Source: Clostridium sp. BJN0013 (lineage in GTDB: Bacteria > Bacillota > Clostridia > Clostridiales > Clostridiaceae). From it: DNA of 64,000 bases. Positions 34,986-45,932 of this stretch are shown here, in pieces; within the stretch, counting starts at the first letter, position 1; every line of letters starts with the position of its first letter. A program made the position numbers and the translations under genes. The DNA lies in contig NZ_CP162495.1 of NCBI RefSeq assembly GCF_040939125.1, forward strand, positions 3,038,001 to 3,102,000. Direction: 5' to 3'. The notes below the pieces were generated by a model that was not told the origin of the DNA, did not search any database, and was given only the letters and a program-made list of their open reading frames with translations.

Positions 34986-35936
34986 ATATACTCCTTTCTA
35001 ATAATTAATCTTAACATCACCAGAAAATTTTAAAAATACTTGTAATGCTGTATTTGAAGCATATTCTACATCATATTCACTTTCTTTAGCTTCCAACCAT
35101 TTTCCTTTACCATCATATTGCAGGTCGAGATTATCTATATTTTCAATATCGTGTATAGAATCCATAGAAAGTAAATAAGCAAATCTTATTTTCTTATTTG
35201 TGTTAAGCAAATTCCAATAAGTAGAATTTATGGCGTTGAAAGTATTAATATTTATTCCTCTTGTTTTAACATCTTCTGCGGTTAAATTAACATCCTCCCA
35301 ATGATCTGCATTGAAAGTTTTCCATGTTACTCCACTATCTACACTTGCAACTATTTTTAAGTTATCTCCTGCTCCTGTAATCTTAAAATAATTTATATTA
35401 TCTACATAACTAAGATCTTTGTCTCCACTGGCAATTAAGAGTCTATCTAAAGGAATTGCTGTTAAATTTAAATATTCATCTACTCGATCTTGATTTTCTT
35501 GCATATCTTCTATACTTTTAAAAATGTTTGTATCTATTTCACAGCCATATTCCTTATTATCTGTCCCTATATCTCCAATATATTGCATTTGATAATCATA
35601 TTCTGTTTTTAGATGCGCAGTATCATCAAAAACAATCATGTCATCAGGCTCAAAGTCGTTGGATTCTGAATTAGAAAAACTATTCAACGTTTTTATAACA
35701 TCCTGTTCAGCGCTAGGCTCCCATTTTAAGACATTCACTCTTGGGACTTTGAAATCTACTGTATTAATAGGAATATCAACTTCATATGGAGAATCTGTGC
35801 TTCCCGTTATTCCCATCTTGCTTATTTGATTTAGGTTTAATCCTCCGCCTCCACCAACATCTCCTACATCTACTGTAGTAAATTTCTGCTGATTTTCAGA
35901 ATATATTACAACTTGCTTATCTTTTTTATTTGCAAC

Positions 35937-37195
35937 CACGAGTGTTGATTATCCAAAATACGTAAATAAAAAGGTATGAAAATGAGGTCATCCTATGGTA
36001 ATATTAATTTGCTGAGAAAAAATACTACTGTTTAGGAGAGTGACCTCATGAGAAATAATACCACTATATTTGATATATTTCAAACACTTTTAAAAAAAGA
36101 AGAAGTAATTACAGTATGTGCGGTTTTAGGCTATAAGGATACATCAAGAAAATTCACAGTATATGATTTGTTTCAATTTTTTATAGCGACAGCAACTAAT
36201 GAATACAAAAGTTTTAGAGCTGGCTCAGATTTTATGAATGAAGCTGGATTAAGAGCAGTTGATTATTCCACAATTTCGAAGAAAGCAGCAAATGTAGATT
36301 ATAAAATAGCTAAGAAATTATTTGAGATTCTTATAACTAAATGCAATCGTTCAACTCGAAGAATACTTAAATTACCAAAAGATTTATTAGCAGTAGATTC
36401 CACTACTATAACTGTTGGTGAAGGCAGATTGAAATGGGCAAAGTTCAAAGGTAATAAGTCAGGAATAAAGCTGCATGTGGCTCTTAATGTAAATACTTTA
36501 ATGCCTCAAAAAGTCATTGAAACTACTGCAAACAAACATGATGGTCCAATAGGTGAAAAACTTATTAATACAGATTGTATCTTGGTAGAAGATAGAGCTT
36601 ATGGGAAACATAAGAGATATGATATGTTTAAATCTATAAAACAAGCATTTGTCATAAGAATCAAAGACAATATAACTCTAAGTTATCCAAAAAACATAAA
36701 AAGTTTAAGAACTGAAAATTCTAATATAATCAAGGATGTTACTTGTTATCTTGGAGAAGGCTCTTCTAAAACTGAAAATAGATTTAGAGTTGTTCAATTT
36801 AGTGACTTCTATGGAAAATCCATAAGGGTATGTACTAACTTAATGGCCATTACACCTGAAAAAATTGCAGATATCTATAAAGAAAGATGGAAAGTTGAAA
36901 GCTTTTTTAGATTTATAAAGCAAAATTTGAATGTTAAAAGATTGTTTGGAACAAGTGAAAATGCAGTTTACAATCAACTTTTTATAGCTTTAATTGCGTA
37001 TGTATTACTTCATTTTTCTTATGTTAATGTGTCTCAAAATTTGAAATTTGTTAAGTTATCATTTTGTGAGTTTGTTAGAAAACTTCTTAATTCTACACTT
37101 CAAGACGAAGTTCAAGTATGCATTGACTTATTATTTAAAAATATCAATAATTATCAAATTTGTTTATGGTGAAAAATGGTTAATCAACACGTGTG
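35937..37195 (+). mobile_element. Complete IS4-family insertion sequence
   Basis: The element is 1259 bases with inverted ends CACGAGTGTTGATTATCC and CACACGTGTTGATTAACC (read inward) and a nine-base target duplication at 35928-35936 and 37196-37204. It is inserted in a phage tail gene, in the opposite orientation. Confidence 0.85.
36048..37172 (+). CDS. IS4-family transposase
   Basis: The 374-residue DDE enzyme has LLAVDSTTITVGEGRLKWAK (first Asp), LVEDRAYGKHKRYD (second Asp) and IYKERWKVESFFRFIKQNLN (the YREK-type signature with the Glu). Length and order are normal and the frame is open throughout. GGAGAGTGACCTC precedes the ATG. It is the only gene of the element and should be active by sequence. 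Confidence 0.9.
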   Translation: MRNNTTIFDIFQTLLKKEEVITVCAVLGYKDTSRKFTVYDLFQFFIATATNEYKSFRAGSDFMNEAGLRAVDYSTISKKAANVDYKIAKKLFEILITKCNRSTRRILKLPKDLLAVDSTTITVGEGRLKWAKFKGNKSGIKLHVALNVNTLMPQKVIETTANKHDGPIGEKLINTDCILVEDRAYGKHKRYDMFKSIKQAFVIRIKDNITLSYPKNIKSLRTENSNIIKDVTCYLGEGSSKTENRFRVVQFSDFYGKSIRVCTNLMAITPEKIADIYKERWKVESFFRFIKQNLNVKRLFGTSENAVYNQLFIALIAYVLLHFSYVNVSQNLKFVKLSFCEFVRKLLNSTLQDEVQVCIDLLFKNINNYQICLW

Positions 37196-37362
37196 ATTTG
37201 CAACATTTACATCATTCAGTTCCTCAAATTTAGTTACTCTGTGCTCGATTATTTCATCCAGTATTTTTTGGCTGCTCCATCCTGTAGCTTGAGATGTCTG
37301 ACTATCATCCAAAACAACATCTTTATTTAAAGTTACACTGAAAAATTCACTCATACTCTCAC

Positions 37363-38929
37363 CTACTCGTTTATAACTAATTGGAAATCTCTCATAGAAA
37401 AATTATGATTATCTACATTTTTAATCGTTATACTTTCATCAAGATCCTTCATTATTTCTATGCTCACTGCATAAGAAGGTACTCATAATACGAATTGTTC
37501 AAAAGCTCCTGATTATAATCAAAATCCTTGTTAGGAATAATTATACTGTCTTTTGGTTCTGTGGGGTTCAGCCACCACCATCTCTTTATGATATCTATAA
37601 ATTTATTGTGGTTGCCTTCTTTGTACAACTCCCTACTAGATCCAATGCCCAAACTGTAACTTTCATTTTTAAATATGTTGAGTACAGAAACATTTAATAA
37701 TGATTTTTCTATTGCCTATATATGTTTATAAACTTAACATTGTTTAAATATCTATTGAAAACTTTATTTATATTAGCTGCTTTATCTCTTTTTAATACAG
37801 TAGTAGTATTGTAATAAATATCTTTTCGTATATCTCTTTTAACAAGAATGTTAGAATTATTCTTGAATATGGGAACAATATTAACCTTAGACAATAGATG
37901 GTTCATGTCTTTAAAAGCATTCCTATAATTATACCTATATGTAGATACAATCTTTATAAATTTAAATATTTTTATATTGGTTATTTTATATGCTGTTTTT
38001 CCTACTTTTATCTTATTAATCCTTTTTGAATTAAATTTACGCAGCATATTTATTTTATAACTTCTCATTATATTTTTTAAAGTATACCTATAAACTGCAT
38101 GTTGCAAATCCAACATATTCATGTGTTTAGATAAATCTTTTCTAGCATATCTAGTCACAGCGATTCTATTAATAGTTATAACTCTTTCAGGTAAAATTTG
38201 CTTTCCTATTTTACTTTTAAAAAATTCCCCAATTCTTAATTTCTCAATAAAAACATTCTTGAGTAAATTTATATCTTCTACATGTTTTGTACTGCAAGTT
38301 ATAGGTATATCTTTTTTATACAGTCCATTCTGCCAACTTCTCACAAGATTTATATTTTCCTCTATATCTATAATTTTATCTTCAATACCTTGTAAGTTCT
38401 TGCATCCATCTACGTATATCTCATTATACCTATCGTTTTGAATATTTTTTGGTACTTCTATATTTATAAAAATATCCGGTATCTCCAATTGCAGAGTGTT
38501 ATTTTTAATAAAATTTAAATATTCAGCTTCTAAATAAACATTTAGTTTCTTATCTATTGAGATATCTTTTCTTTCCAATTCAACATACATAGATTTTATT
38601 AAATTCATGTATTCTTGTTTAAGATATATTTCATAACATTTACTTATTTCTTTATCTTTTGCTTTAAGTTCTTTTGGGTATTTTTTACTGGTTATTTCAT
38701 ATGGGCGTTTATACAAATATCTTTTATTGTGTTTGAATATATTGGTTGCACTTTTAAAAAGTGACTTATTCAACCTTTTTTCGATTTTAATTCTATTTAA
38801 CTTTTGTCTTGAAAGCCACCGTTGCTTCATTTTTATAACCTTAACTGAAGTTTCGTATTTAAATGTAGCTCCAGAGTAAATATCCCCTGCATATTTAAAA
38901 TTACACAAGGGAATTTTATGCAAGGGCAT
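37363..38929 (-). pseudogene. Large phage tail-region gene with two frameshifts
   Basis: The main frame (37709-38929, 406 codons) starts MPLHKIPLCNFKYAGDIYSG and is very rich in Lys, Ile, Asn and Arg, ending NVKFINIYRQ. Just after its stop another frame gives EKSLLNVSVLNIFKNESYSL, through RWWWLNPTEPKDSIIIPNK, and a third gives PSYAVSIEIMKDLDESITIK to the stop at 37363. All three read like one protein of about 515 residues. GGAGTGGTATAG precedes the start. I recognise no family; the position suggests a baseplate or adsorption protein. Confidence 0.5.
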
Positions 38930-38940
38930 CTATACCACTC

Positions 38941-40179
38941 CTATTCAGATGTTTTATAACATCTTATGGTAATACAATAATTAATATTTGCACTGTTATC
39001 TAGGAAATTAAAGGGTGCGGTAATTTTAAACTTTTTATAATTCTCCTCACTATCAGTGTCCTTCATATATAACAATTTATCTCCATCAAATATACTTGAA
39101 GCATCTCCCACCAGTACATTAATCATTTTTCCCCTTTCCATATCCACAGGATGAACCAAAGTTATGTCTGAAAATTGATGTTTCTTATGGTCCCATCTAC
39201 TTCCTTCCACATTACATTTGTCCATGAATGGGTTAGTTGCATAAAATGCTGGGTAATGTGGTTGATATGGCATTCCTATCTTATTTGCTATCATAGATAC
39301 ATCCGTTACTCCGGTAGCTGTTCTTTCTCCATATAAATCGCTATAATTAGGCTCAATGTCACTAGATGTTGTTATTCCAAAATTATATATATCATCTGTA
39401 AAGGCCGAATCTTCTACAGGTTTTACCGATCCTATATATGCATAGCCAGTTAAATAATTTTCATAGGGTGCTACATCAGCTGATGGATCTCCTCTAAGTG
39501 CAAGATTTATACTATCTTTAGTAACATTAATCCAATATTGGATCGGTAGAAAATCTTTTATTTCTGGCTGTAAATTTCTATACCAAGCTAACCTATAATT
39601 ATATTTTTCTTGTATGTCAGAGGATATATTTATATCGTCTTCTGCCTGGTTAAGTTCTGTAGCCATTTGTAGCCTTACGTTATTTAAAGCCTTTCCTTTT
39701 GTCATTACACTTACGTAAGCATCATATCCACTTCCCAACGTATCTGGATTTTTCCCCGCCATTATCTCTAATACCTGAGCGTCTGTCCTGTGGCCTGTAC
39801 TACCTCCTGCAATCGGATATGTATGCAGGCTTTTAAAAGTTATTAACGATTTCTTTTCTTCTGCAGTTAAATCCCCTATGATCCTATCGATTTTTACATA
39901 AAAGGACTTCCCGTAACTTGTAGTTGCTTTTATTATGCACATATCATTTTGCTTATTAACTGTATATTCTGTCCGGACTTTGTCTGTGGTGCTCCCATCT
40001 ATTATTAAATTTACAGTTTCAGGTTCTAAACTAGCTCCCACACTATCTATACTGGCCGGAACTACCAAATCCCATTTATAAATTCCGGCATTTTGAGTTA
40101 TTTCAGTAACAAGAGTCTTAACCAAATTCTTTACACTGGTATTACCCTCTACATAATAAAAATCTTCTGTTACCGCCAT
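38941..40179 (-). CDS. Phage tail/baseplate structural protein
   Basis: The 412-residue protein (MAVTEDFYYVEGNTSVKNLV) is beta-rich with no signal or membrane segment. Recognisable phrases include IYKWDLVVPASIDSVGASLE and HPVDMERGKMINVLVGD. It is intact, follows the gene below by 11 bases and starts after AGGAGGTAGTTAC. It probably belongs to the particle; exact part unknown. Confidence 0.5.
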   Translation of the reverse strand: MAVTEDFYYVEGNTSVKNLVKTLVTEITQNAGIYKWDLVVPASIDSVGASLEPETVNLIIDGSTTDKVRTEYTVNKQNDMCIIKATTSYGKSFYVKIDRIIGDLTAEEKKSLITFKSLHTYPIAGGSTGHRTDAQVLEIMAGKNPDTLGSGYDAYVSVMTKGKALNNVRLQMATELNQAEDDINISSDIQEKYNYRLAWYRNLQPEIKDFLPIQYWINVTKDSINLALRGDPSADVAPYENYLTGYAYIGSVKPVEDSAFTDDIYNFGITTSSDIEPNYSDLYGERTATGVTDVSMIANKIGMPYQPHYPAFYATNPFMDKCNVEGSRWDHKKHQFSDITLVHPVDMERGKMINVLVGDASSIFDGDKLLYMKDTDSEENYKKFKITAPFNFLDNSANINYCITIRCYKTSE

Positions 40180-40190
40180 GTAACTACCTC

Positions 40191-40991
40191 CTATTCAAAT
40201 ATATTCTTTCTGGTAAGCATATCTGTTATTTTCTTGGTTTTTAAATCTATACTGCATACTCCATAGCCCAGAGGACTTTTGTTTTCAACTTGAATATTAT
40301 ATTCTTTTAAAAGTACTATTCCATGACTTCTCTTTTCATATATCTTTACATTTACAGGCTTCTTTAAAGATACCGAATTATAGTCATGTATATATATCTT
40401 TAAAACCTTGTTATAATGCCCTTTGACCGATATTATTTCAGGACTATTGTTAGTCATATGTTCCACATAATCCCAATTAAGATAGAAACCATCATATGTT
40501 TGTTTCCAGAAACAAACATGCATATCTCCCATAAACCCATGAAGATCCATGTCGCAAGGTGAATTTTCCTCCCACTGCATACGAACTGCTATATCCCAAT
40601 CGTTTGGTATATCATTTATATCCGGTTCAGTCGGTTCTGGGTTTATTGTAATTTCTTGGCCTTCCAGGTATTCTAAATCAACTATTGTTTGTCTGCTGTT
40701 TCCACTTAAATTGTGCAAAATAAAAGAAATAGGAGCGTTGGCATTTACTTTGTAATAAATATTAAAGTATTTATGCTCTCCTATTTCTTTGGTGGTGGCA
40801 CCATCTATTATTTTTTCTTTGTCTATAACTAGGCTGTATCTATCTTCCTTTTTCCACCCTGTCTGGTTTAAATGTAGACCTGTAAGAAAAATATCTTTAT
40901 CAAATATAAAATCCTGCTTATAATCCGAAATTACAGCAGGAATATCCATTAAAACTCCCCGGGTCTTTTGGGTACCATCATATTTATACAT
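40191..40991 (-). CDS. Phage structural protein, carbohydrate-binding-like
   Basis: The 266-residue protein has a beta-sandwich-like C-half with IAVRMQWEENSPCDMDLHGF, a pattern similar to bacterial pilus- or wall-associated DUF domains with DxDLH. The N-half has SFILHNLSGNSRQTIVDLEY, parallel to NNASGSSKILWVDFNILED in the protein at 41192, so the two share a jelly-roll-like domain. It is likely part of the receptor-binding tip. Tight spacing on both sides places it in the late operon. No ribosome binding site stands out. Confidence 0.5.
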   Translation of the reverse strand: MYKYDGTQKTRGVLMDIPAVISDYKQDFIFDKDIFLTGLHLNQTGWKKEDRYSLVIDKEKIIDGATTKEIGEHKYFNIYYKVNANAPISFILHNLSGNSRQTIVDLEYLEGQEITINPEPTEPDINDIPNDWDIAVRMQWEENSPCDMDLHGFMGDMHVCFWKQTYDGFYLNWDYVEHMTNNSPEIISVKGHYNKVLKIYIHDYNSVSLKKPVNVKIYEKRSHGIVLLKEYNIQVENKSPLGYGVCSIDLKTKKITDMLTRKNIFE

Positions 40992-40997
40992 TATGAA

Positions 40998-41195
40998 TCA
41001 TTCTATTCTGTTCCTTAGTCCTCTATACTTCTCATTCGGCAACAAGTCCTCTATTTCACTTAGAAGTGCCTTAATACCTTGCATATCTAATTGAGAGTAT
41101 TTATCTTTCATTGCATCATCTATAAGCTGGATTAAATCCCTTCTGAGTTCATCCATCAATTCATCAAAATTTATAATATATCGTGGTAAACTCAT
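40998..41195 (-). CDS. Small phage protein with MSLPxYxINFDEL start
   Basis: The 65-residue product MSLPRYIINFDELMDELRRD is helical. Its first 13 residues match the start of the next upstream protein (MSLPSYVINFDELADAIS), showing a duplicated N-terminal module. The ATG overlaps the stop of that gene (ATGA). Function unknown; a docking tag for tail assembly is one idea. Confidence 0.5.
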   Translation of the reverse strand: MSLPRYIINFDELMDELRRDLIQLIDDAMKDKYSQLDMQGIKALLSEIEDLLPNEKYRGLRNRIE

Positions 41196-41755
41196 GTTGT
41201 ATCCTCCAAAATATTAAAATCCACCCATAATATTTTACTTGAACCACTGGCATTATTAAATACAAAGTCTATTTTCTGCCCTGCAGTAACAGGATAAAAC
41301 ACATTAAAGAATTTATTTTCTCCATATTCCTTAGTTCGGACACCAGTAAATAAAGTATCCTCTCCTACTTTTAGATCCCATGTATCCTGGAAATTCCAGG
41401 CTGATTGAGAATAAGTTATTCCAGTAATTCTCCCTGATTTGGATACAGTAAATTCTATGGTATATGTTCCTGTACTTGCAGGTATCTGTAGTATTTCTCC
41501 ATATATTTTCTGTGTACCACTTATGCCTAAATTGCCGGCCAATCCATCCAATTTAACTCCCAGTGCATTTAATGCTTCTATCAAGGCATTATAGTCAACG
41601 CCCTGTATTTTATCTTTTATTTGAGATAATAAATCTTCCATTTGGTCTGTAGGTACTGTTATACTTCCAATATCTACATTTACTTCATTTTCAAGATAAT
41701 TACTTATTGCATCTGCTAGTTCGTCAAAGTTTATGACATATGAAGGTAAACTCAA
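41192..41755 (-). CDS. Phage tail protein with N-terminal docking-like module
   Basis: The start is taken as TTG at 41755, eight bases after GGGAG, because it gives MSLPSYVINFDELADAISNY, aligned to the small protein at 40998. A GTG three codons upstream abuts the ribosome site. The middle has SQIKDKIQGVDYNALIEALN, a helical spacer, and the C-half a beta domain (KIYGEILQIPASTGTYTIEF, FNNASGSSKILWVDFNILED) shared in part with 40191. It is intact. Confidence 0.5.
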   Translation of the reverse strand: MSLPSYVINFDELADAISNYLENEVNVDIGSITVPTDQMEDLLSQIKDKIQGVDYNALIEALNALGVKLDGLAGNLGISGTQKIYGEILQIPASTGTYTIEFTVSKSGRITGITYSQSAWNFQDTWDLKVGEDTLFTGVRTKEYGENKFFNVFYPVTAGQKIDFVFNNASGSSKILWVDFNILEDTT

Positions 41756-41767
41756 CTCAATCACTCC

Positions 41768-42112
41768 CTAAACATAATCTATATTATCAACCAGATTATC
41801 TGAACCTTTATTAATTTGAACTGTCTTAGTACTGCCATCAGGGTAAGTTGTTTTTATTTGGTATACTTTTCCTTCTGTATTTCTTATAAGTTCTTCTGAC
41901 CATTGCTCTGCTCCTGTTCCATATATACATTTAACTACTTTTTTAGTGGTAGAATCTCTTATTAATTTAATCGGGTATTCTACAAGTTCTCCATTGTAAG
42001 GTTGTTCTCCTGTGTCTATCGATACTCTATTCTTAAGGTCTCTTTTTCTAAGTTCTTGATTTAAAACATAAACTATAGGTTCTCTTACATTTTTAAACCC
42101 CTTATTAGACAT
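41768..42112 (-). CDS. Phage tail/baseplate protein, 114 residues
   Basis: The protein MSNKGFKNVREPIVYVLNQE is followed by PYNGELVEYPIKLIRDSTTK and YPDGSTKTVQINKGSD, a beta-rich sequence. Two bases separate it from the upstream gene stop. It is intact. Exact role unknown; position suggests baseplate. Confidence 0.45.
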   Translation of the reverse strand: MSNKGFKNVREPIVYVLNQELRKRDLKNRVSIDTGEQPYNGELVEYPIKLIRDSTTKKVVKCIYGTGAEQWSEELIRNTEGKVYQIKTTYPDGSTKTVQINKGSDNLVDNIDYV

Positions 42113-42114
42113 AA

Positions 42115-43213
42115 TTAACTCGTCCCCTTTATAACACCAGAAGCTAATAATACCGGTATCTCGTATATAGTTGTTTTATCTCTCATACCTTCTAATTGCA
42201 ACGTATCGGTATAGCCATCCGCACTTACTTCTGTATCTACACCGACTACTAAGTAATACCCTGGGTTAGTATTATCCCTTAATAATTTTACTACCTGTCC
42301 CAAATCAATATTTTTATTGCCGACTACAGGCAATACGGTTAAAGGTGTGCTTTTTCTCCAATACTCAAGATATTTCCACCCTGCCACAGCCTTTCTTTTT
42401 TCCTGTGTATTTGCTAATGCATTATCTACTATTTCATACCATTTCTCGCCATTTAAATATTCAGTCATTGATGGGTCTTCAAACTTATCATACACAATTT
42501 GATTTTTATCTCCGACTTTTATATCACAAGTTATCTTCAATATATTCCTCATTAAAGAAGCATCCCTGCCAGCAATATCTGAGGAGCTATTTGAACTATC
42601 CTTATAAGTCCAATCAAAGTGATTAGCATCTCCACCACCCTCAATATATGAAGGGTACTGTTCATCAAGCACAATGGTTCCACTCTTATTACACCTAAAG
42701 GCTCTGTATAACATCTGTATATACTGTCCCCTCTACTATTTTTAAATTGGAAATATTGTAATTATCTCCACCTGCATAATGGAAACTTAACCCTGCCCTG
42801 TTTACAAGATCCGCAATTACATTTACTGCGGTTGTATTAGTATAAGTTATATCTTCATTAGTCGCATTTAAAAGCCTATAAAACATATCATGGCAGGTTA
42901 AAGTTATAGTCTTGTCGGTTTCATTATACTCATATTTCTTTATAACTCCTGTAAACTGGACTGTTGCATCAAAGTAAGTTTCAATGCTGGCAAAGTTGTC
43001 AATTATTCCGGTATTTCCACCCTCATATGATGCCAAAGGCAATTTTTCATATTCTGCAACAATAGTTGATTCTGTAACTTGGGTATCTTTACTCCTATTG
43101 GTTTTTATATTTACAAGGCTATTTTTTATGGTAAGTTTATCAGCATCCTCTGTACCGTAGCTGACATAACCTTTTTTTCTATATACAACTATACTAAAGT
43201 CCATTGTCATCAC
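42115..43213 (-). pseudogene. Baseplate-hub-like tail protein, frameshifted
   Basis: The N-terminal frame (42695-43213) reads MDFSIVVYRKKGYVSYGTED and VIKKYEYNETDKTITLTCHDMF, the start of XkdQ-type hub proteins. The C-terminal frame (42115-42714) reads MLYRAFRCNKSGTIVLDEQY, EYWRKSTPLTVLPVVGNKN, GQVVKLLRDNT. The break lies where GATGTTATACAG is followed by AGCC: loss of one of two short direct repeats would produce it. The expected joined phrase is DVIQ-x-MLYRAFRC. Confidence 0.65.
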
Positions 43214-43610
43214 TCACCCACCCTGAAACATCATGATTACAGAGCATTTCAACAGCTATAGCATATACATCTCCCTCAATTGAAGTATCTAAGTCATATT
43301 TATTCTGGAAATACCCTTTATACGGTATGCCAAATTCATTTATTAGTGTAAATCTTTCTGTGTACCTACTAACAAATTCTAAATACTTCTGGGCATTCGC
43401 CTGTGTTTCTGCATCTGTTTCTCCTTTAATCTGAAAAGCTACAGTAAACTCAATAATACAATCACTCTTCACATTGTCTTGAAATTGACTATAGCCTGAT
43501 ATGGTTCTAACTGCTTTTCTAAAATAAGCAGGACGAGGCGGCTTATAATTAGTTATAACACCTCCTGTATTAACTCCATTACTATATTGCAGTTCTATAA
43601 TCAAAGGCAT
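43194..43610 (-). CDS. Phage tail protein, 138 residues
   Basis: Intact protein MPLIIELQYSNGVNTGGVIT with RTISGYSQFQDNVKSDCIIE and RFTLINEFGIPYKGYFQNKY. It lies between tape measure and hub gene, the place of distal-tail (Dit-like) or tail connector proteins. It overlaps the hub gene by 20 bases. Confidence 0.5.
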   Translation of the reverse strand: MPLIIELQYSNGVNTGGVITNYKPPRPAYFRKAVRTISGYSQFQDNVKSDCIIEFTVAFQIKGETDAETQANAQKYLEFVSRYTERFTLINEFGIPYKGYFQNKYDLDTSIEGDVYAIAVEMLCNHDVSGWVSDDNGL

Positions 43611-43644
43611 CCAATCTTGATATATCAGCCAATTAAGCCACCTT

Positions 43645-45854
43645 CTAGTCTCTTATGACATCATTCATAAATAACTGTGCCATAGCATCTTTTAATGCAT
43701 TCCCTGACATGGTTTTCACTTCACTTGTGAGTTTTTGCGTACCTTTCTCTCCAGTATCAGCCACAGTTACATAAAGCACAAACTTAGGATTAAAATCAAG
43801 TATTTTACTTGTACTAAGATTATCTATTCTGTTTAAAGTTTCCTTTGAAGAACCTCCATAGGCGCCACTTAAAGCAATATCATCAAGCCCTGAGAAATCT
43901 GGTCTTGTTTTTCCTAAATTCTTAATACCATTGGCTAACCCTAACAATCTTTGTTTTATTGGATTTTGCATTTTATCCATACCATTATATATCCTTGACC
44001 GGTATTTACACCAAATTCAGTAAAAATGCCTGATGGAGAATGTATATCTAAAGCTGCTTTAAATGTATCTTTTATAGAAGCTGCTATAGAAGCAACCTTA
44101 TCTTTTATCTTTCCTGCCATACTACTTATGCCTTCAAATAGTCCTTCAAAAATGAATTTGCCTATAGATTTCATAACACTTCCTAGACCTGAAAATATAA
44201 GTTTCCACCCTTCAACTGCTGCCTTGATAAATTCACCAAAACCTTTGAATAGTACAATCCAGCCTTCTACTGACATTTTAAGGAGTTTACTAAATCCTTC
44301 AAAAATTAAACCCCATCCTTTAACTGCAGCACTAATAAATTCACCCACTGCTTTAAATATACTTTTTATAGCATCTCCAAAAGCAGACGCATATTTCTTA
44401 AAAGCATCCCAGTGTTTTATAACTTCATATACCACCAAGGCAAGTCCTGCTATTATTCCCACTGTAATCAATACAGGTGGGCTAATTAATCCAGGTAATG
44501 CAGTAAAAATACTGGCAGCTGACCTTAACCCACTAAATACAGTACCTAAACTCCTTACTGCAGTTCCTATTTTCCCTAATGCACCAACTACGCTTGCAGT
44601 TGAGGTTATGATTTTACCGAATATAATCATAACCGGTTCAAAAGCTGCTGCTGCGAGTCCGAGATAGACAATAAATGTCTGAATAGGCCTTGGTAAATTA
44701 GAGAATCCATCAGCAAGCTTACCTATAAAATCAGCAGCTTTTCTTATGCCAGGTGCCAAAACATCTCCTATTCTTATACCCATAGTTTCAATAGAACTCT
44801 TCATTGCTTCTATAGAACCTTTAAGATTGTTCTGCATAGTATTAGCCATTTCTTTTCCGGCACCATCACAATTTTTAAGTTCTTTTTCAAGTTCTCTGAA
44901 TTTATCAGGTCCCTGATCCACTAGCGCCAACATGCCGGACATGGCCTCTCGTCCGAAAAGTGTTTCCATTGTACTTGCTTCTTGCTGTTGTGTAAGTCCA
45001 GAAGTTTTATCTTTAAGCTACTGTATAACGTCTCCAAGAGGTAACATTTTCCCTTGGGCATCAAAGAAATTCATTCCTAATTGCTCCATAAGCTGTGCTG
45101 CTGCATCAGTAGGACTTGCCAAATTAGTTAGTGCAGACCTTAATGTAGTTCCTGCCTGGCTTCCTTTTATCCCGGCATTGCTGAGCAATCCTATAGCTGC
45201 AGTTGTATCCTCGAAACTTACACCAAGAGAATGGGCAACTGACGCAATATACTTCATTGCCTCTCCAGTATCGGTTATTCCTGCATTGGTATCCGCTGCG
45301 GTTTTTGCCAATACATCTGCAACATGTGTAGCCTGGCTAGCTTCAATTCCAAAACCTCTAAGTGAACTACCTGCTATATCAGAGGCTGTGGCTATATCAA
45401 CATTTCCTGCCGCTGCCAAGTTCAGCACTCCAGGCATAGCTTGTAGTATTTCATTGCTTTTAAAACCAGCAGAAGCTAAATTTTCTTGCCCTTCAGCTGC
45501 TTCTGTAGCACTAAATGTTGTATCAGCCCCAAGCTTTATGGCTTGTTCTCTTAATTTATTGAATTCATTTCCAGTAGCTCCTGAAATAGCTTGCACAGAC
45601 GACATTTGGACACCAAAGTCCATAGACATTTTTGCTGCTGCAGTTCCGACTCCGACAAGAGGTATTGTGAGTGCCCTAGTGGCAGTAGACCCAACTGTAT
45701 TCATTGCTCCACCTAAGCTCTGCATCCTAGTTTCTGCAGAGTTATTTGAGTTCATAAATTGTTTCATTTGCTGTCCTGCGCTACTCAATCCACTTGTAAA
45801 TCGAGAAGTGTCTAATTCCATAAAAGCTACTACAGAGCCTGCATTTATTGCCAA
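43645..45854 (-). pseudogene. Tail tape measure protein with one stop and one frameshift
   Basis: The first part (45018-45854) is the TP901-type core: MDFGVQMSSVQAISGATGNE, KLGADTTFSATEAAEGQENL, LLSNAGIKGSQAGTTLRSAL. It ends at TAG in GDVIQ-stop-LKDKTSGLTQQQE, most simply one C-to-T change of CAG. The second part (from 45015) has repeated Trp-rich helices (FEGFSKLLKMSVEGWIVLFK). Near 43980 one more shift separates GVNTGQGYI from MDKMQNPIKQRLLGLANGIK. The full protein would be about 735 residues and set tail length. As it stands no complete product is possible. Confidence 0.85.
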
Positions 45855-45932
45855 ATTCTCACCCCCTTACATTATCTTCTAAAGGTATTAACGTTATTCT
45901 GTTGAATTATCACCATGAAAGGTGGTGATTTT

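Larger units (their letters stand above)
34998..37354 (-). pseudogene. Phage tail/appendage gene split by an IS4-family element
   Basis: The start lies at 37354 (MSEFFSVTLNKDVVLDDSQT to EHRVTKFEELNDVNVAN), after AGGTGAGAG. The rest (NKKDKQVVIYSENQQKF to the stop at 34998) lies on the other side of the element at 35937-37195. A nine-base duplication (ATTTGCAAC) flanks the element, so the gene was whole before. The protein has a Gly-rich hinge (DVGDVGGGGGLNLNQ) near residue 75 and beta-rich later parts with SGDKDLSYVDNINYFKI. A role as a tail appendage protein is inferred from position. Confidence 0.65.

Noticed and set aside
44026-45882. Long plus-strand open frames across the tape measure gene
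   Set aside because: They are antisense to a recognisable tape measure protein, lack ribosome sites and show no family features.
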